Shown one piece after another: positions 51,436 through 64,000 of a stretch of 64,000 bases of DNA. The stretch lies in assembly GCA_001313365.1 (NCBI GenBank), contig BBFS01000010.1, forward strand, positions 16,578-80,577. Reading direction: 5' to 3'. This stretch comes from Paenarthrobacter nitroguajacolicus JCM 14115 (lineage in GTDB: Bacteria > Actinomycetota > Actinomycetes > Actinomycetales > Micrococcaceae). The notes under the pieces are model-generated. The model was not told where the DNA came from. It made no database searches and was given only the letters and a program-made list of their open reading frames with translations. Numbering within the stretch: position 1 is the first letter of the stretch; every line of letters begins with the position of its first letter. A program made the translations under genes and the position numbers.

Positions 51436-51464
51436 TTGCTGTCCAAATAGTGAGATACGATAGT
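51436..51464 (+). promoter_or_regulatory. Candidate ilvBNC promoter
   Basis: TTGCTG (51436-51441) and GATAGT (51459-51464) are spaced 17 bases apart and would start transcription at about 51471, some 35 bases before the leader peptide. The fit to consensus is moderate. Confidence 0.45.
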
Positions 51465-51487
51465 GCCCGATTGACACGTATCTCACT
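51449..51487. promoter_or_regulatory. 11-bp inverted repeat overlapping the ilvBNC promoter
   Basis: AGTGAGATACG (51449-51459) and its exact complement CGTATCTCACT (51477-51487) are separated by 17 bases. The repeat spans the proposed -10 region and start point, a good place for a repressor site. It is not part of the attenuator further downstream. Confidence 0.65.
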
Positions 51488-51506
51488 TTGAGGGAACACT
51501 GAACGC

Positions 51507-51560
51507 ATGATCACATTCGTTACCGTCGGCATCGTCGTCCTTACCAAGCGCGTGGCTTAG
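51507..51560 (+). CDS. Branched-chain amino-acid leader peptide (attenuator)
   Basis: An 18-codon frame, [17 protein letters not shown] and stop, immediately ahead of a terminator and the ilvBNC genes. Eight of 17 residues are Ile, Val or Leu, including the run GIVVL. This is the composition of ilv leader peptides that couple translation to transcription attenuation, as described for ilvBNC in Corynebacterium. GAGGG lies upstream though rather far (about 12 bases). Downstream segments can pair alternatively: GCGCGTG near the end of the peptide with CACGCGC at 51581-51587, and the CCGTCGG and CCGACTGG regions. Confidence 0.85.
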   Translation: MITFVTVGIVVLTKRVA

Positions 51561-51587
51561 CCCGACTGGTAACGAACCGTCACGCGC

Positions 51588-51628
51588 AAACCCCCCCTCG
51601 AAGAGCCGGAAGGCTGAGGGGTTTTTTT
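51588..51628 (+). terminator. ilvBNC attenuator terminator
   Basis: Stem AAACCC..CTC / GAGGGGTTT enclosing AGCC-GGAA-GGCT, followed by T7 (51622-51628). The 5' arm carries C7 where the 3' arm has G4; with C4 the stem AAACCCCTC/GAGGGGTTT is perfect. It lies between the leader peptide and ilvB, so it is the regulated terminator. Confidence 0.88.
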
Positions 51629-51681
51629 ATTCCCCCCCGAAGCAAGACCCACCTATTGAAGATCCACTAAGGAAGAGTCCG

Positions 51682-53597
<1,916 letters not shown>

Positions 53598-53599
53598 GC

Positions 53600-55205
<1,606 letters not shown>

Positions 55206-55237
55206 TCCTTCGGTGCTGGCCTAACGGCCGGCGCACT

Positions 55238-55275
55238 ACGACGCCCGTCCGGAGAACATAGCCGGGCGGCGTCGT
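55238..55275 (+). terminator. Candidate terminator of ilvBNC
   Basis: Outer arms ACGACGCC and GGCGTCGT with further GC pairing inside (CCGG/CCGG), followed by TCGTTT. It lies 32 bases after ilvC and before the 220-bp region leading to serA. Confidence 0.6.
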
Positions 55276-55496
55276 CGTTTCTCCATCGACACCAGTTTCT
55301 CCAGTGAATTGCCCAGCCTCATGGGCTGTGAACTTCTTCACAACAACTACCGGCCCGGCCGTAACATCCCTCCCCCGGCACCGGAAACCCTGCCCGGATT
55401 CGATATTCTGGGCTGGTCCCGGCGCCGTGCCCCCGGGCCACGCATCCGCTCCTTGTCCAGTTCTGTCCAAAGTTGTCCAAAGTAAGGTGCCACCCC
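55276..55496. promoter_or_regulatory. serA upstream region
   Basis: This stretch has no convincing gene. Near its end the element TTGTCCA occurs three times (around 55453, 55473) together with TCTGTCCAAAG, a short direct repeat just upstream of the serA start. No clear promoter is seen. Confidence 0.35.
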
Positions 55497-57090
55497 GTGT
55501 CAGTCAGCAAACCCGTCGTCCTCCTCGCCGAGGAACTTTCGCCCGCCACAGTCGAGGCATTGGCCCGGACTTTGAAATCCGACAGACCGACGGCGCCGAC
55601 CGTTCCCAGCTGCTGTCCGCCATTGCCGACGTCGACGCCATCCTGGTCCGTTCGGCCACCCAAGTGGATGCCGAAGCCATCGCTGCGGCCAAGAACCTTA
55701 AGGTCATCGCCCGCGCCGGCGTGGGGGCTGGACAACGTGGACATCAAGTCCGCAACGCAAGCAGGCGTCATGGTGGTCAACGCACCCACGTCCAACATCG
55801 TTTCTGCCGCAGAGCTCACCGTGGGCCACATCCTGAGCCTCGCCCGCCACATTCCGCAGGCCAGCTCTGCGCTGAAGAACGGCGAGTGGAAGCGCTCAAA
55901 GTACACCGGCATTGAACTCTTCGAGAAGAAGATCGGCATCATCGGCCTTGGCCGTATCGGCGCACTGGTAGCAGCACGCCTGCAGGGATTCGAAACCGAA
56001 ATCCTCGCCTATGACCCCTACATCACGGCTGCGCGCGCGGCCCAGTTGGGCGTCAAGCTTGTAACTTTGGATGAACTGTTGGAAAACGCCGACTTCATCA
56101 CCATCCACATGCCCAAGACGCCGGAGACGGTAGGCATGCTGGGCGCCGACGCTTCCGCAAGATGAAGGAAACGGCGTACGTCATCAACGTGGCACGTGGT
56201 GGCCTGGTGGACGAAGAAGCCTTTACACGGCTTTGAAGGAAGGCCAGATCGCGGGCGCCGGCGTGGACGTCTTCGTCAAGGAACCCAGCACCGACCTGCC
56301 GTTCTTCGAACTCGACAACGTCGTTGTCACCCCCCGCACCTTGGAGCGTCCACGGATGAGCCCAGGAGAAGGCCGGCGTGTCAGTGGCCAAGTCGGTTCG
56401 CCTTGCCCTTGCAGGCGAACTGGTTCCCGATGCCGTGAACGTTGCCGGAGCGTCATCGCTCCCGATGTTCGCCCGGGTATCCCGCTGATCGAAAAGCTGG
56501 GCCGGATCTTCACGGCGCTTACCCACGCGTCCCTCACCCAGATCGACGTTGAGGTGGCCGGTGAAATTGCCGCGCTGGACGTCAAGGTACTCGAACTGGC
56601 TGCGCTGAAGGGCGTCTTCGCTGATGTGGTCACGGAGCAGGTCTCCTACGTGAATGCTCCGGTAATCGCAGAACAGCGTGGCATCAACACCAGGCTGATC
56701 ACCACCCCCGACGCCGAGGACTACCGCAATGTCCTGACCATCCGTGGTGCCCTCAGCGATGGTTCGCAGATTTCTGTTGCCGGTACCCTCACGGGTCCCA
56801 AGCAGGTGGAGAAGCTCGTAGGCGTCAACGGATACGACGTCGAAATTCCCATCAGCGAGCACTTGGTTGTTGTGGCCTACGCCGACCGTCCGGGCGTGAT
56901 TGGCACCATCGGACACATTTTGGGCATGAACAACATCAACATCGGCGGGATGCAGGTTGCGCGCCAGACCGAAGGCGGCCAGGTTCTTGCGCTCCTGACC
57001 ATCGACAGCTCGGTTCCGCAGCAGGTGCTGGAAGCCATCAAGGCCGGTATCGGCGCAGAGATGGTTCGCGAAGTGGACCTGGAGGACTAG
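55497..57090 (+). CDS. serA: D-3-phosphoglycerate dehydrogenase SerA
   Basis: First step of serine synthesis. GTG start (MSVSKPVVLLAEELSPATVE). IADVDAILVRSATQVDAEAI, NLKVIARAGVGLDNVDIKSA, TSNIVSAAELTVGHILSLAR, the NAD motif KIGIIGLGRIGALVAARLQG, ETAYVINVARGGLVDEEAL and NVVVTPHLGAST are present, then the long actinobacterial intervening domain and a C-terminal ACT domain, VVAYADRPGVIGTIGHILGM. Frame changes near 55560-55570, 55725, 56150, 56220 and 56335-56400. About 530 codons, the long form with serine-binding ACT domain. Confidence 0.96.
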
Positions 57091-57299
57091 CACTGATCTT
57101 CATCACCTAGGTTCGCGTGCCGGCGACACACCATGGCACGCAGGAGTGGCCGGTCTGCTTACAATGGCTGGGTCCGGGATTCGGACCCGGCAGCAGGCCG
57201 GCCACAACTTTTTGCACATACAGCCCGGTCTTCCTCTGTGTCTTTTGAGGAATCACGGTGCGTGTGTGCGCGCCCGCAATCAAGGTCTCAGGGAGCCCA

Positions 57300-60120
57300 A
57301 TGAACGCCGTCCAAAGGTTCATCAGAAGCCGTGTGCTGCTGCTGACCGCGGCCATTTTGATCGTCGCCATGTGCTTGTCCGTCCTCGTCCAGAGCCAGTC
57401 GCAGGCGGCTCTGAACAGGACAGTGGACGAGAACTCGCGGGGGGGACTCTACGACATCCTGGTCCAGGCAAAGCCTGACCAATCACAAGATGGCGACGGC
57501 GGTGCATTGATTCAGCCGGAAATCGCCAACGGCCAAGGCGGCATCAGCTTTGAGCAGCTGGAGAAGATCCGGACCATGGGCCAAACGGCCGTGGCCGCGC
57601 CCATCAGCCTGGTCTCGCGTGTATCGCAGAACCTTGAAGCTCCGCGGCTCAACGCCATGGACTACCTGGCTATAACGCGGGCCTTGCCGGCGCAGTGACG
57701 GCGGGGGGGATCCATCCGCCATGGATTCGGGCAAGTGGCCTGCAGCGGAATCAGTACTGCCTGATTCCCCCCAAGAAGTACCGCCTGACCGCCTCGGCCA
57801 CGAGCTCGGACGGAGCTAACGAGAAGACCCTTTTCAAGACCAGCGCTGAAGGCACCCTGGGCAAAGGCCGACTGATCCAGGAACAGACTGCTGGCGGCAC
57901 CAATGTCCGGATCGCCGGCCCTGAGGGCGAGACAGGTGTTAAGTTCCCCGCTCCCGCCCTGGCTCGGAGCACAATCTTTTCAATCTCTCCGTGGCGCTTC
58001 CCCCTGGCGCCTGAGGTGACGGAGTCCGTCGTCGCCGTCGACCCTGCCGCTGAGCGGGCGCTGCTGGGCTCGGCAGGAGACTTCCTGGCACCCTTGGAGA
58101 AGCTCCTCCGGCGGATGCCCGTGACGCGGGCGCTATCGGACGCCACTTCGAGAGTCTTTTCACCACCGGCCTCAGCATGGACCAGTTGGAAGAAGGTCCC
58201 GATTTCCTGGGCGTCAAGCTCAAGCATTGGGCGCCGCTGATGACGCAGTACCAGCAGGCCAAGCGCGACGGCCTGCTGACTGCGGACTCCCAAGCCATTC
58301 CGCTGATTGTCCGTTCAGGCACATCCCTTGACCTGCAGTACTCGGTGAAGATCGAGGAACTTGACGCCAGCGGCAAGGTAGTCAATGAGGTGGGCACGGT
58401 AACGCGTTCACTGGACAAGGACTACCTTCCGTTCGTGTCGAAGTCCCCGTTCGCCCTCGAGTGGCCTGGATCAACCGACCACAGCAAATTGCTGGGCAGC
58501 ACGGCCTCCTTCAGCCAGGGTTTGTACAATCCCGCCACGTGGAGCACGGCATTTGCCGCAGCGCCCCAGTACAAGGACGGCGACGAAGCTTCCAACGGCG
58601 CGTCGGATAAGAGCGCCACACCGGGGGGGGACTGGGTTACGGTGAACCGTCTGCCGGAGAAGTCGTCCTTCGGTGCTCCCGTGGACCAGACGCAGCGTAA
58701 GCCGGTGGAGGAGCGCTCATACCGGGAAGACCTGGAAACAGGCAAGAAGCCGGCAACGCCGCTGCCCATGGTGTACGGCACCTTCGACCCTGCCGCGGTG
58801 AAGTCAGCTGCCGGGGGACGTCAACAAGCTGCCCTTGGGCGGCTACGACCCCCCCACGCCGATGACTCTCACCAAGGACGCAGAGGGCAAAGAGGTTGAG
58901 GGCACGGAACTGAAGCCATCGCTGAGTGCTACGGGCTTGGTCAGCCAGTCCGCCGGTGCCATCACCGATTACTACGGTCTGGCAGCCGCCCGTGGTTACG
59001 ACACCAACGCGGACGTCATTGACGCTATCCGTGTCAAGCGTCGGCAACCGGAAACTGGAAGACGGCACAGCCCGAGGTTGAGAAGCTGGCCACCCAGATC
59101 CGTGAGCTCGGCCTTGAGGCTACGGTCGTGGCGGGTTCCGCCCGTGAAGATGCCAATATCTTCGTCCCCCCGGCTACAGCAAGGACGACGCCGGCAAGGA
59201 ATCACCCCTGGGCACTGTCCAGCAGTCGTGGGTGCGCCAGGACGCAGCCGATGCAGTCTCAGGTTCCCTCACCGGAACCAACATCACCCTGCTGTTCCTG
59301 ACGCTGCTTGGTGCAACGCTCCTGACGGGCGCTTCCACGGTCAGCTACATCCGACAACGCCGAAGCGAAGCCGGCATCCTCCGCGCCATGGGTTGGACCC
59401 AGAAACGGATCCGCTCCTGGGTCCTGGAGGAATTCGCGGTGGGAGCTGCGGCACTCGCGGCGGCGGGACTCGTCCTCAGCTTGCTGAGCTGGAACGTTGC
59501 CACCGTGATCGTCTCAGTCACGATGCTGGTCATCTACAGCGCTGCTGCATTGCTCGCCGCCCAGCAGTTGCGCCACCGCGTCGTGATTGATCAGGAACCG
59601 CAGCACGATGAACGCCTGGTGACTGTTGACTCGCCCCTGACGTTCGCCAACAGGCAGCTCACTACCAACCGCTTCAACTCGATCTCCCTGGCCGTGGCAG
59701 TGGGTGTGTTCGGTGCAGCAGTGGGTGCCTGATCGCGCTCCTGATCGACATTCCCCGAGCAGCCGGCGCAAGCGCTTTGAGTGGTCTGGCCGCTGCCAGC
59801 ATCACCTTGCCGAGCATCATCCTCGCTGTGTTCGGTGTGATTGTGGGCCTTCTCCTGACCTTGGTCACCGGCCGCTTCGAGCTCCACGCCAAACGGGAGT
59901 ACCTCGGTACTTTGCGTGCCATGGGCTGGAACCCGGACATGCTTGGCCAGGTCCGCTTCTTCGAAAACGCACTTGTCGGCACCGTGGCACTTCCCTTGGG
60001 TGTCCTTGGTGCCTGGGGCTGGGATTGCTCCTGGCTCCCTACGCGGCTCTTTGGGCCGGTTTGGCCGGTCTGCTGGCCGTAATTTGCTGGATTCCGATTG
60101 CAACGAAAGTAGTCAAATGA
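57300..60120 (+). CDS. FtsX-like ABC transporter permease with large extracytoplasmic domain
   Basis: MNAVQRFIRSRVLLLTAAIL, then IVAMCLSVLVQSQSQAAL is helix 1. About 600 residues of soluble, presumably outside, sequence follow (for example SLDLQYSVKIEELDASGKVV, SKSPFALEWPGSTDHSKLLG). The C-terminal part has the FtsX domain: TLLGATLLTGASTVSYIRQR, RSEAGILRAMGWTQKRIRSW, LEEFAVGAAALAAAGLVLSL and the second copy REYLGTLRAMGWNPDMLGQV, ending CWIPIATKVVK. The two A-M-G-W blocks are the coupling motifs. Frame changes near 57670-57750, 58085-58120, 58815, 59035, 59165 and 59730, 60022. Stop overlaps the ATPase start. Confidence 0.85.
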
Positions 60121-60879
60121 CTGACAACCTCAACCCCCCCGAGCTGAAGGCCACCCCCCCGGAATCCGCGGACGAGTCGCTGCAGACCCGTGCCAACACC
60201 ATCGTGAGGGCCACGGACCACGCAACTCCCTTGGAACTGAGCCGGGTCACCATTCATTACGGTGGGGACAAGGGCGGCGCCGAGGAAGTGGACGTCGTGG
60301 ACGACTTCAACCTCACCCTTCACGCTGGTGAGATGCACTGCATCGCCGGACGAAGCGGTTCCGGTAAGACCAGCATCCTGACGGTGAGCGCGGGACTTAC
60401 GCTCCGACGTCGGGCAAGGTCCTGTGGGAAGGCCAGCCGTTGGACACCATGGGCGACGACGAGATCGCGGACCGCCGACGGGCCTGATTGGTTACGTGGA
60501 CCAGGGCGGCGCCTTGATCGATGGCATGAGCGCCTTGGAGAACGTCCTGCTCCCCCCCGCCGTACCCGACGGCGAAGTGGAACAGCGTACCGAGATGGCA
60601 AAGGACCTCCTGGACCTGGTGGGCCTCGGACGCCGTATGCGCCACCGTCCCGCGCAGCTCTCCGGTGGTGAACGCCAGCGTGTCGCCATTGCCCGCGCCC
60701 TGATTCTGGGCACCCGCGTACTGGTGGTGGACGAGCCCACGGCCAGCCTCGACCGCGCAGCGGCCAACCGCATCATCGGCATTCTCAAGGACACCACCAG
60801 CGATGGCATTGCCGTCCTGGTTGCTTCCCACGACCATGAACTGGTCCGGCTCAGCGATACGCTGACCGAACTTAACTAA
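60117..60879 (+). CDS. ABC transporter ATP-binding protein (LolD/MacB-like)
   Basis: LELSRVTIHYGGDKGGAEEV, then DDFNLTLHAGEMHCIAGRSG with Walker A GRSGSGKTS, SGKVLWEGQPLDTMGDDEIA, the Q-loop LIGYVDQGGALIDGMSALEN, signature LSGGERQRVAIARALI, Walker B VLVVDEPTASLD and H-loop ASHDHELV. The frame changes at 60398-60415 and 60478. It begins inside the permease stop codon (ATGA), so the pair forms one exporter or lipoprotein-handling complex. Confidence 0.92.
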
Positions 60880-60913
60880 GCTATTTCATCCCAAAAAAAG
60901 GTAACTTCTTAGA

Positions 60914-62487
60914 GTGACGTCTCCAGAGAAATCCCCCCCGTTCTACATCACCACCGCAATCAGCTACCCCCCCAATGGCGTGCCGCACATCGGCCACGCC
61001 TACGAGGTCATCGCGACTGATGCCATGGCGCGGTTCAAGCGCCTTGACGGCCATGAGGTGTTCTTCATGACCGGAACGGACGAGCACGGACTCAAGATGC
61101 AGCAATCAGCCGAGAAGGAAGGCATTACTGCCAAGCAGCTCGCTGACCGCAATTCGGCAGCCTTCAAGCAGATGAGCCAGGACTTGGGGATCTCCCACGA
61201 CCGCTTCATCCGCACCACGGATAAGGACCACTACGCGGCTTCCCAGGCCATCTGGAAGAAGATGGAAGCCAACGGTGATATCTACCTGTCCAAGTACGAG
61301 CTGGTACTCCGTCCGCGACGAGGCCTACTACGTCGAAGACGACACCGTGGTCAAGGAGGATGGGCTCCGCTACTCCAAGGAGACGGACACCCTTGTCACC
61401 TGGACTGCCGAGGAAAGCTACTTCTTCCGGCTCTCCAACTACCAGGACAAACTCCTTGCCCTGTATGAGGAACAGCCTGAATTCGGTGCGCCTCAATCCC
61501 GTTTCAATGAGGTCATCAGCTTTGTGCGACGTGGGCTGGAGGACCTGTCCATCAGCCGCACCACCTTCGACTGGGGGTGTCCCGGTCCCGGGCGACGAGA
61601 AGCACGTCATGTACGTCTGGGTTGACGCGCTCACCAACTACCTGACCGGCGTGGGCTACCCGGACATCGAGTCGGAATCCTTCAAGAAGTTCTGGCCCGC
61701 TGACGTGCACGTCATCGGCAAGGACATCTCACGCTTCCACGCCATCTACTGGCCCGCGTTCCTCATGAGCGCAGGGCTGGAACTGCCCAAGCGCGTCATG
61801 ATCCATGGCTTCCTCACCAACAACGGCGTGAAGATGTCCAAATCATTGGGGAATGTTGTGGCACCCCCCCAGGATTTCGTGGCGCAGTACGGCCTGGACC
61901 AGTGCCGCTACTTCTTCCTCCGTGAAGTTCCTTTCGGGGGCGGATGGCAACTACAACCACGAAGCCATCGTGGGCCGCATGAACTCGGATCTGCCAACAA
62001 CTTCGGCAACCTCGCGCAGCGTTCGCTGTCCATGGTGGCGAAGAACTGTGAAGGCAAGGTTCCGGTTCCCGGCGCGTATACAGCCGAGGACAGCGCTTTG
62101 CTGGCCCAGGCCGGCGAATTGTTGGGCACTGCACGTGCTGCCTTCGATAAGCAGGAATTCAGCAGGGCCTTGAAGCGATCTGGACTGTCCTCGGCGACAC
62201 CAACGCTTACTTCGCGGAGCAGGCTCCGTGGGTGCTGCGCAAGACTGACCTGGAGCGTATGAACACGGTCCTGTACGTCACCTTGGAGGTTGTCCGCATC
62301 GTGGCGATCCTCGCCCAGCCGGTCATGCCGTCGTCGTCCGCGAAGCTCCTTGAGGTGCTCGGGCAGCCTGAAGGCGAGTCGCGCCGGTTCGCCGCCGTCG
62401 CCACCCCCCCGATTGTTGCCGGCACGGAATTGCCCCGCCCCCCCGGCGCCCGTCTTCCCGCGCTACGAAGAACCCGTCGAGGCGTAG
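60914..62487 (+). CDS. metG: Methionyl-tRNA synthetase
   Basis: GTG start. [20 protein letters not shown] carries the HIGH motif (HIGH as PHIGH), [80 protein letters not shown] and the KMSKS loop [12 protein letters not shown] are unmistakable. The connective domain ([15 protein letters not shown]) has no zinc-knuckle cysteines, as in the short MetG type of mycobacteria. C-terminal end PRYEEPVEA, no tRNA-binding EMAP domain. Frame changes near 61305, 61576, 61940, 61985, 62178 and 62440. SYPPNG has a C7-derived extra Pro. Confidence 0.95.
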
Positions 62488-62515
62488 ACCCTCTTTCACA
62501 TAACAGCCACAAACA

Positions 62516-62569
62516 GAAACGCTCTCTCACTTCCTTCCGGTCCGTCCGGGGGTAGTGAGAGAGCGTTTC
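62516..62569. terminator. Bidirectional terminator after metG
   Basis: A 16-bp perfect inverted repeat, GAAACGCTCTCTCACT (62516-62531) and its complement (62554-62569), with a 22-base loop containing CCGG repeats. It separates metG from the convergent permease gene. Confidence 0.85.
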
Positions 62570-62599
62570 CTGTTACAGGGCGATGAAGTGGGAGAGGGT

Positions 62600-64000
62600 C
62601 TAGGCTGTGGCCAGTCCCTCCACCGGTGACAAGCGTGCCGCGCGCTGGCAGGGACCACCGAAGCCAAGAGTCCGGCCACCACGGCGACCCCCAAAGACAG
62701 CCGCCAACTGAAGCCACGGCACGGCCGGAACAACAGTGGCTACGCTCCCAGGCTTGCCTGCGCGCCAAGCCAGCCATAAACGATGCCCAAACCTGCCCCC
62801 ATGATCGCGGCCACACCTGCGACGAGCACGGCCTCGATGGCCAGCATGCCGCGGAGTTGGCCCCCTGGTCAGACCCAAAGCACGGAGCAAGGAGTTCTCG
62901 CGCGTCCGTTCCAGGACCGAAAGTGACAACGTGTTGGCCACACCGATCAACGCGATCACCACCGCGACACCAAGGAGCCCCGTGACTACCAGCAACAGGA
63001 CATCGATGATGCTGTTGAACGTCACCCGCTCAATCGCGGCACCGCTGACAGTGCGCTCATGCACGCCCAACTCTGCGGCGATCTCCTTCTGGATGGCCTG
63101 AACCCGATCTGCGGATACGGAATCGTCCAGTTTCACCCACACCATACCGGGCATTTCCGGCAGCGTACCGGAAGAGATGCTGGAGCTTTCCACGAAGGCA
63201 GGAACATGGCGGGTCCGCAGGACTTTGGCATCGAGCGAAATGGTTCCGGCCGCCGTCGTGATGCTTGCCGGGCCTCGGGGGGAGTCCTCAGGCAGATACA
63301 CGGTGCCCGCGGACGGCTTCAGGTGGTTATCACGCACCACGGATGCAGCGTCTGCGGCGGAGAGACCATAGATGGTAATGCCGCCGTCGGGCGTCGCATT
63401 GTCCTTCAGCGTTCCCACCGGCTGCAGCAGCACTGCAGCGCTGACGCCGTCGAGCGCTTTGATCCGGGATATAGCTTGGGCGGGATCGCTGGCGTCCACC
63501 GCGGTCTGGGCGGACAGGTCCACCGGGTAGTTTTCAGCCAAGGTGTCGTTGAAGGCGTGCCTGGAGGTAGCCGCCCCCGTCATCATGAGGGAAACCAAGG
63601 TGACGCCGATCAGCAGCGCGGCGGCAGTAGCGGAGGTACGTGCCGGGTTCCGCGTCGCGTTGACGGCGGCAAGCTTGCCTGGCACACCGGCCGGTGCGGC
63701 CAGACGTCCGGCCAGGGCCACCACGGTGGGAATGAAGAGGGTGGAGCACAACAGGATGCCCACAAACGAGACAGCTCCACCCAGCAGCGCCACAAGCAAG
63801 GAAACAGTCATGCTGCCGTACACCAGCAGGGCTGTTCCGCCCAGCAGGGCCAACAGGCCCAGGACAAGGCGAATCCTGCCGCGGCGGTTACTTACGGAGG
63901 CGTCGTCGGCCGGGCGGAGGGGCGGCGAGTGGTGCGACGGCGGTGGCCGCCTTCGCGGGCACCAGCGCGGCAACTACGGTCAGAAGCGTTCCGGCCACCA
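62600..64000 (-). CDS. FtsX-like ABC transporter permease (5' end beyond window)
   Basis: The frame enters from past the window end. GRIRLVLGLLALLGGTALLV and LGGAVSFVGILLCSTLFIPT are helices, then LAAVNATRNPARTSATAAAL and LIGVTLVSLMMTGA begin the second half. A soluble domain of about 240 residues is followed by ALIGVANTLSLSVLERTREN, SLLRALGLTRGQLRGML, and after a frame change the family end, AVVAGLLASVVPARRAARLS with PVEGLA. This is the duplicated MacB/FtsX-type permease of the DUF214 group, usually paired with an ATPase that would lie outside the window. Frame changes near 62870 and 62640-62760. Confidence 0.88.

Noticed and set aside
51471..51476. TTGACA as the -35 element of ilvBNC
   Set aside because: The matching -10 would fall at about 51494-51499, which has no TANNNT-like hexamer and would leave almost no RNA ahead of the leader peptide.

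Overview
The window is chromosomal DNA of a high-GC Gram-positive bacterium. Gene content and order point to an actinobacterium of the Micrococcaceae, most like Arthrobacter or Paenarthrobacter: nrtR-nadA-nadB-nadC-cysteine desulfurase, ilvD then ilvB-ilvN-ilvC-serA behind a leader-peptide attenuator, sbcD-sbcC, Mqo, MHS-family transport and many DUF/lipoprotein genes. I see no phage, insertion sequence, integrase, CRISPR array or defence island. It reads as ordinary core and near-core genome.

The dominant oddity is technical. Runs of G or C are too long throughout, commonly 5 to 8 bases where the protein or RNA fold asks for about 4 to 6, with scattered single-base losses as well. Nearly every long gene is therefore read in two or more frames. 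Added multiples of three leave extra Pro or Gly residues inside conserved motifs. I treat broken genes as intact genes with sequence errors and give the full span of each; internal frame positions are approximate.

Layout. 1-5.4 kb: end of a membrane protein, exonuclease-BRCT protein, DUF4395 protein, ADP-ribosylglycohydrolase (minus), two DUF202 proteins, aquaporin. 5.4-11 kb: sbcD-sbcC and an MFS exporter. 11-17 kb: AraC regulator divergent from an APC permease, MoaF-like protein, IclR regulator divergent from an MHS transporter. 17-23.8 kb: phosphoribosyltransferase, MarR-like protein, a four-gene 2-oxo-acid dehydrogenase operon (E1alpha, E1beta, free lipoyl domain, alpha/beta hydrolase), and an amino-acid permease divergent from an Lrp regulator. 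23.8-30 kb: the NAD synthesis operon behind a 29-bp palindrome that is a candidate NrtR operator. 30-44 kb: GtrA and FAH proteins, DM13 protein, ArsB-type transporter, DUF1684 protein, lipoprotein, transglutaminase, MarR plus luciferase-like oxidoreductase, RND pump, malate:quinone oxidoreductase and an orphan peptide-binding protein. 44-48.4 kb: tRNA-Leu(UAG), Bcp peroxiredoxin, MarR, two tandem tRNA-Lys(CUU), sugar dehydrogenase lipoprotein and a repetitive membrane-anchored protein. 48.5-57 kb: LysR regulator, ilvD, ilv leader and attenuator, ilvBNC, serA. 57-64 kb: FtsX-like permease with its ATPase, metG, and a second FtsX-like permease running off the end.

How parts work together. NrtR senses NAD status and would repress nadABC, and the cysteine desulfurase probably builds the NadA cluster. 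IlvB/N, IlvC and IlvD make Val/Ile (and the Leu precursor), controlled by translation of a Val/Ile/Leu-rich leader. No previously undescribed system is evident. The most useful biological leads are the ilv leader with its promoter-overlapping inverted repeat, the candidate NrtR palindrome, the split lipoyl/hydrolase E2, and the long linker in NadB.
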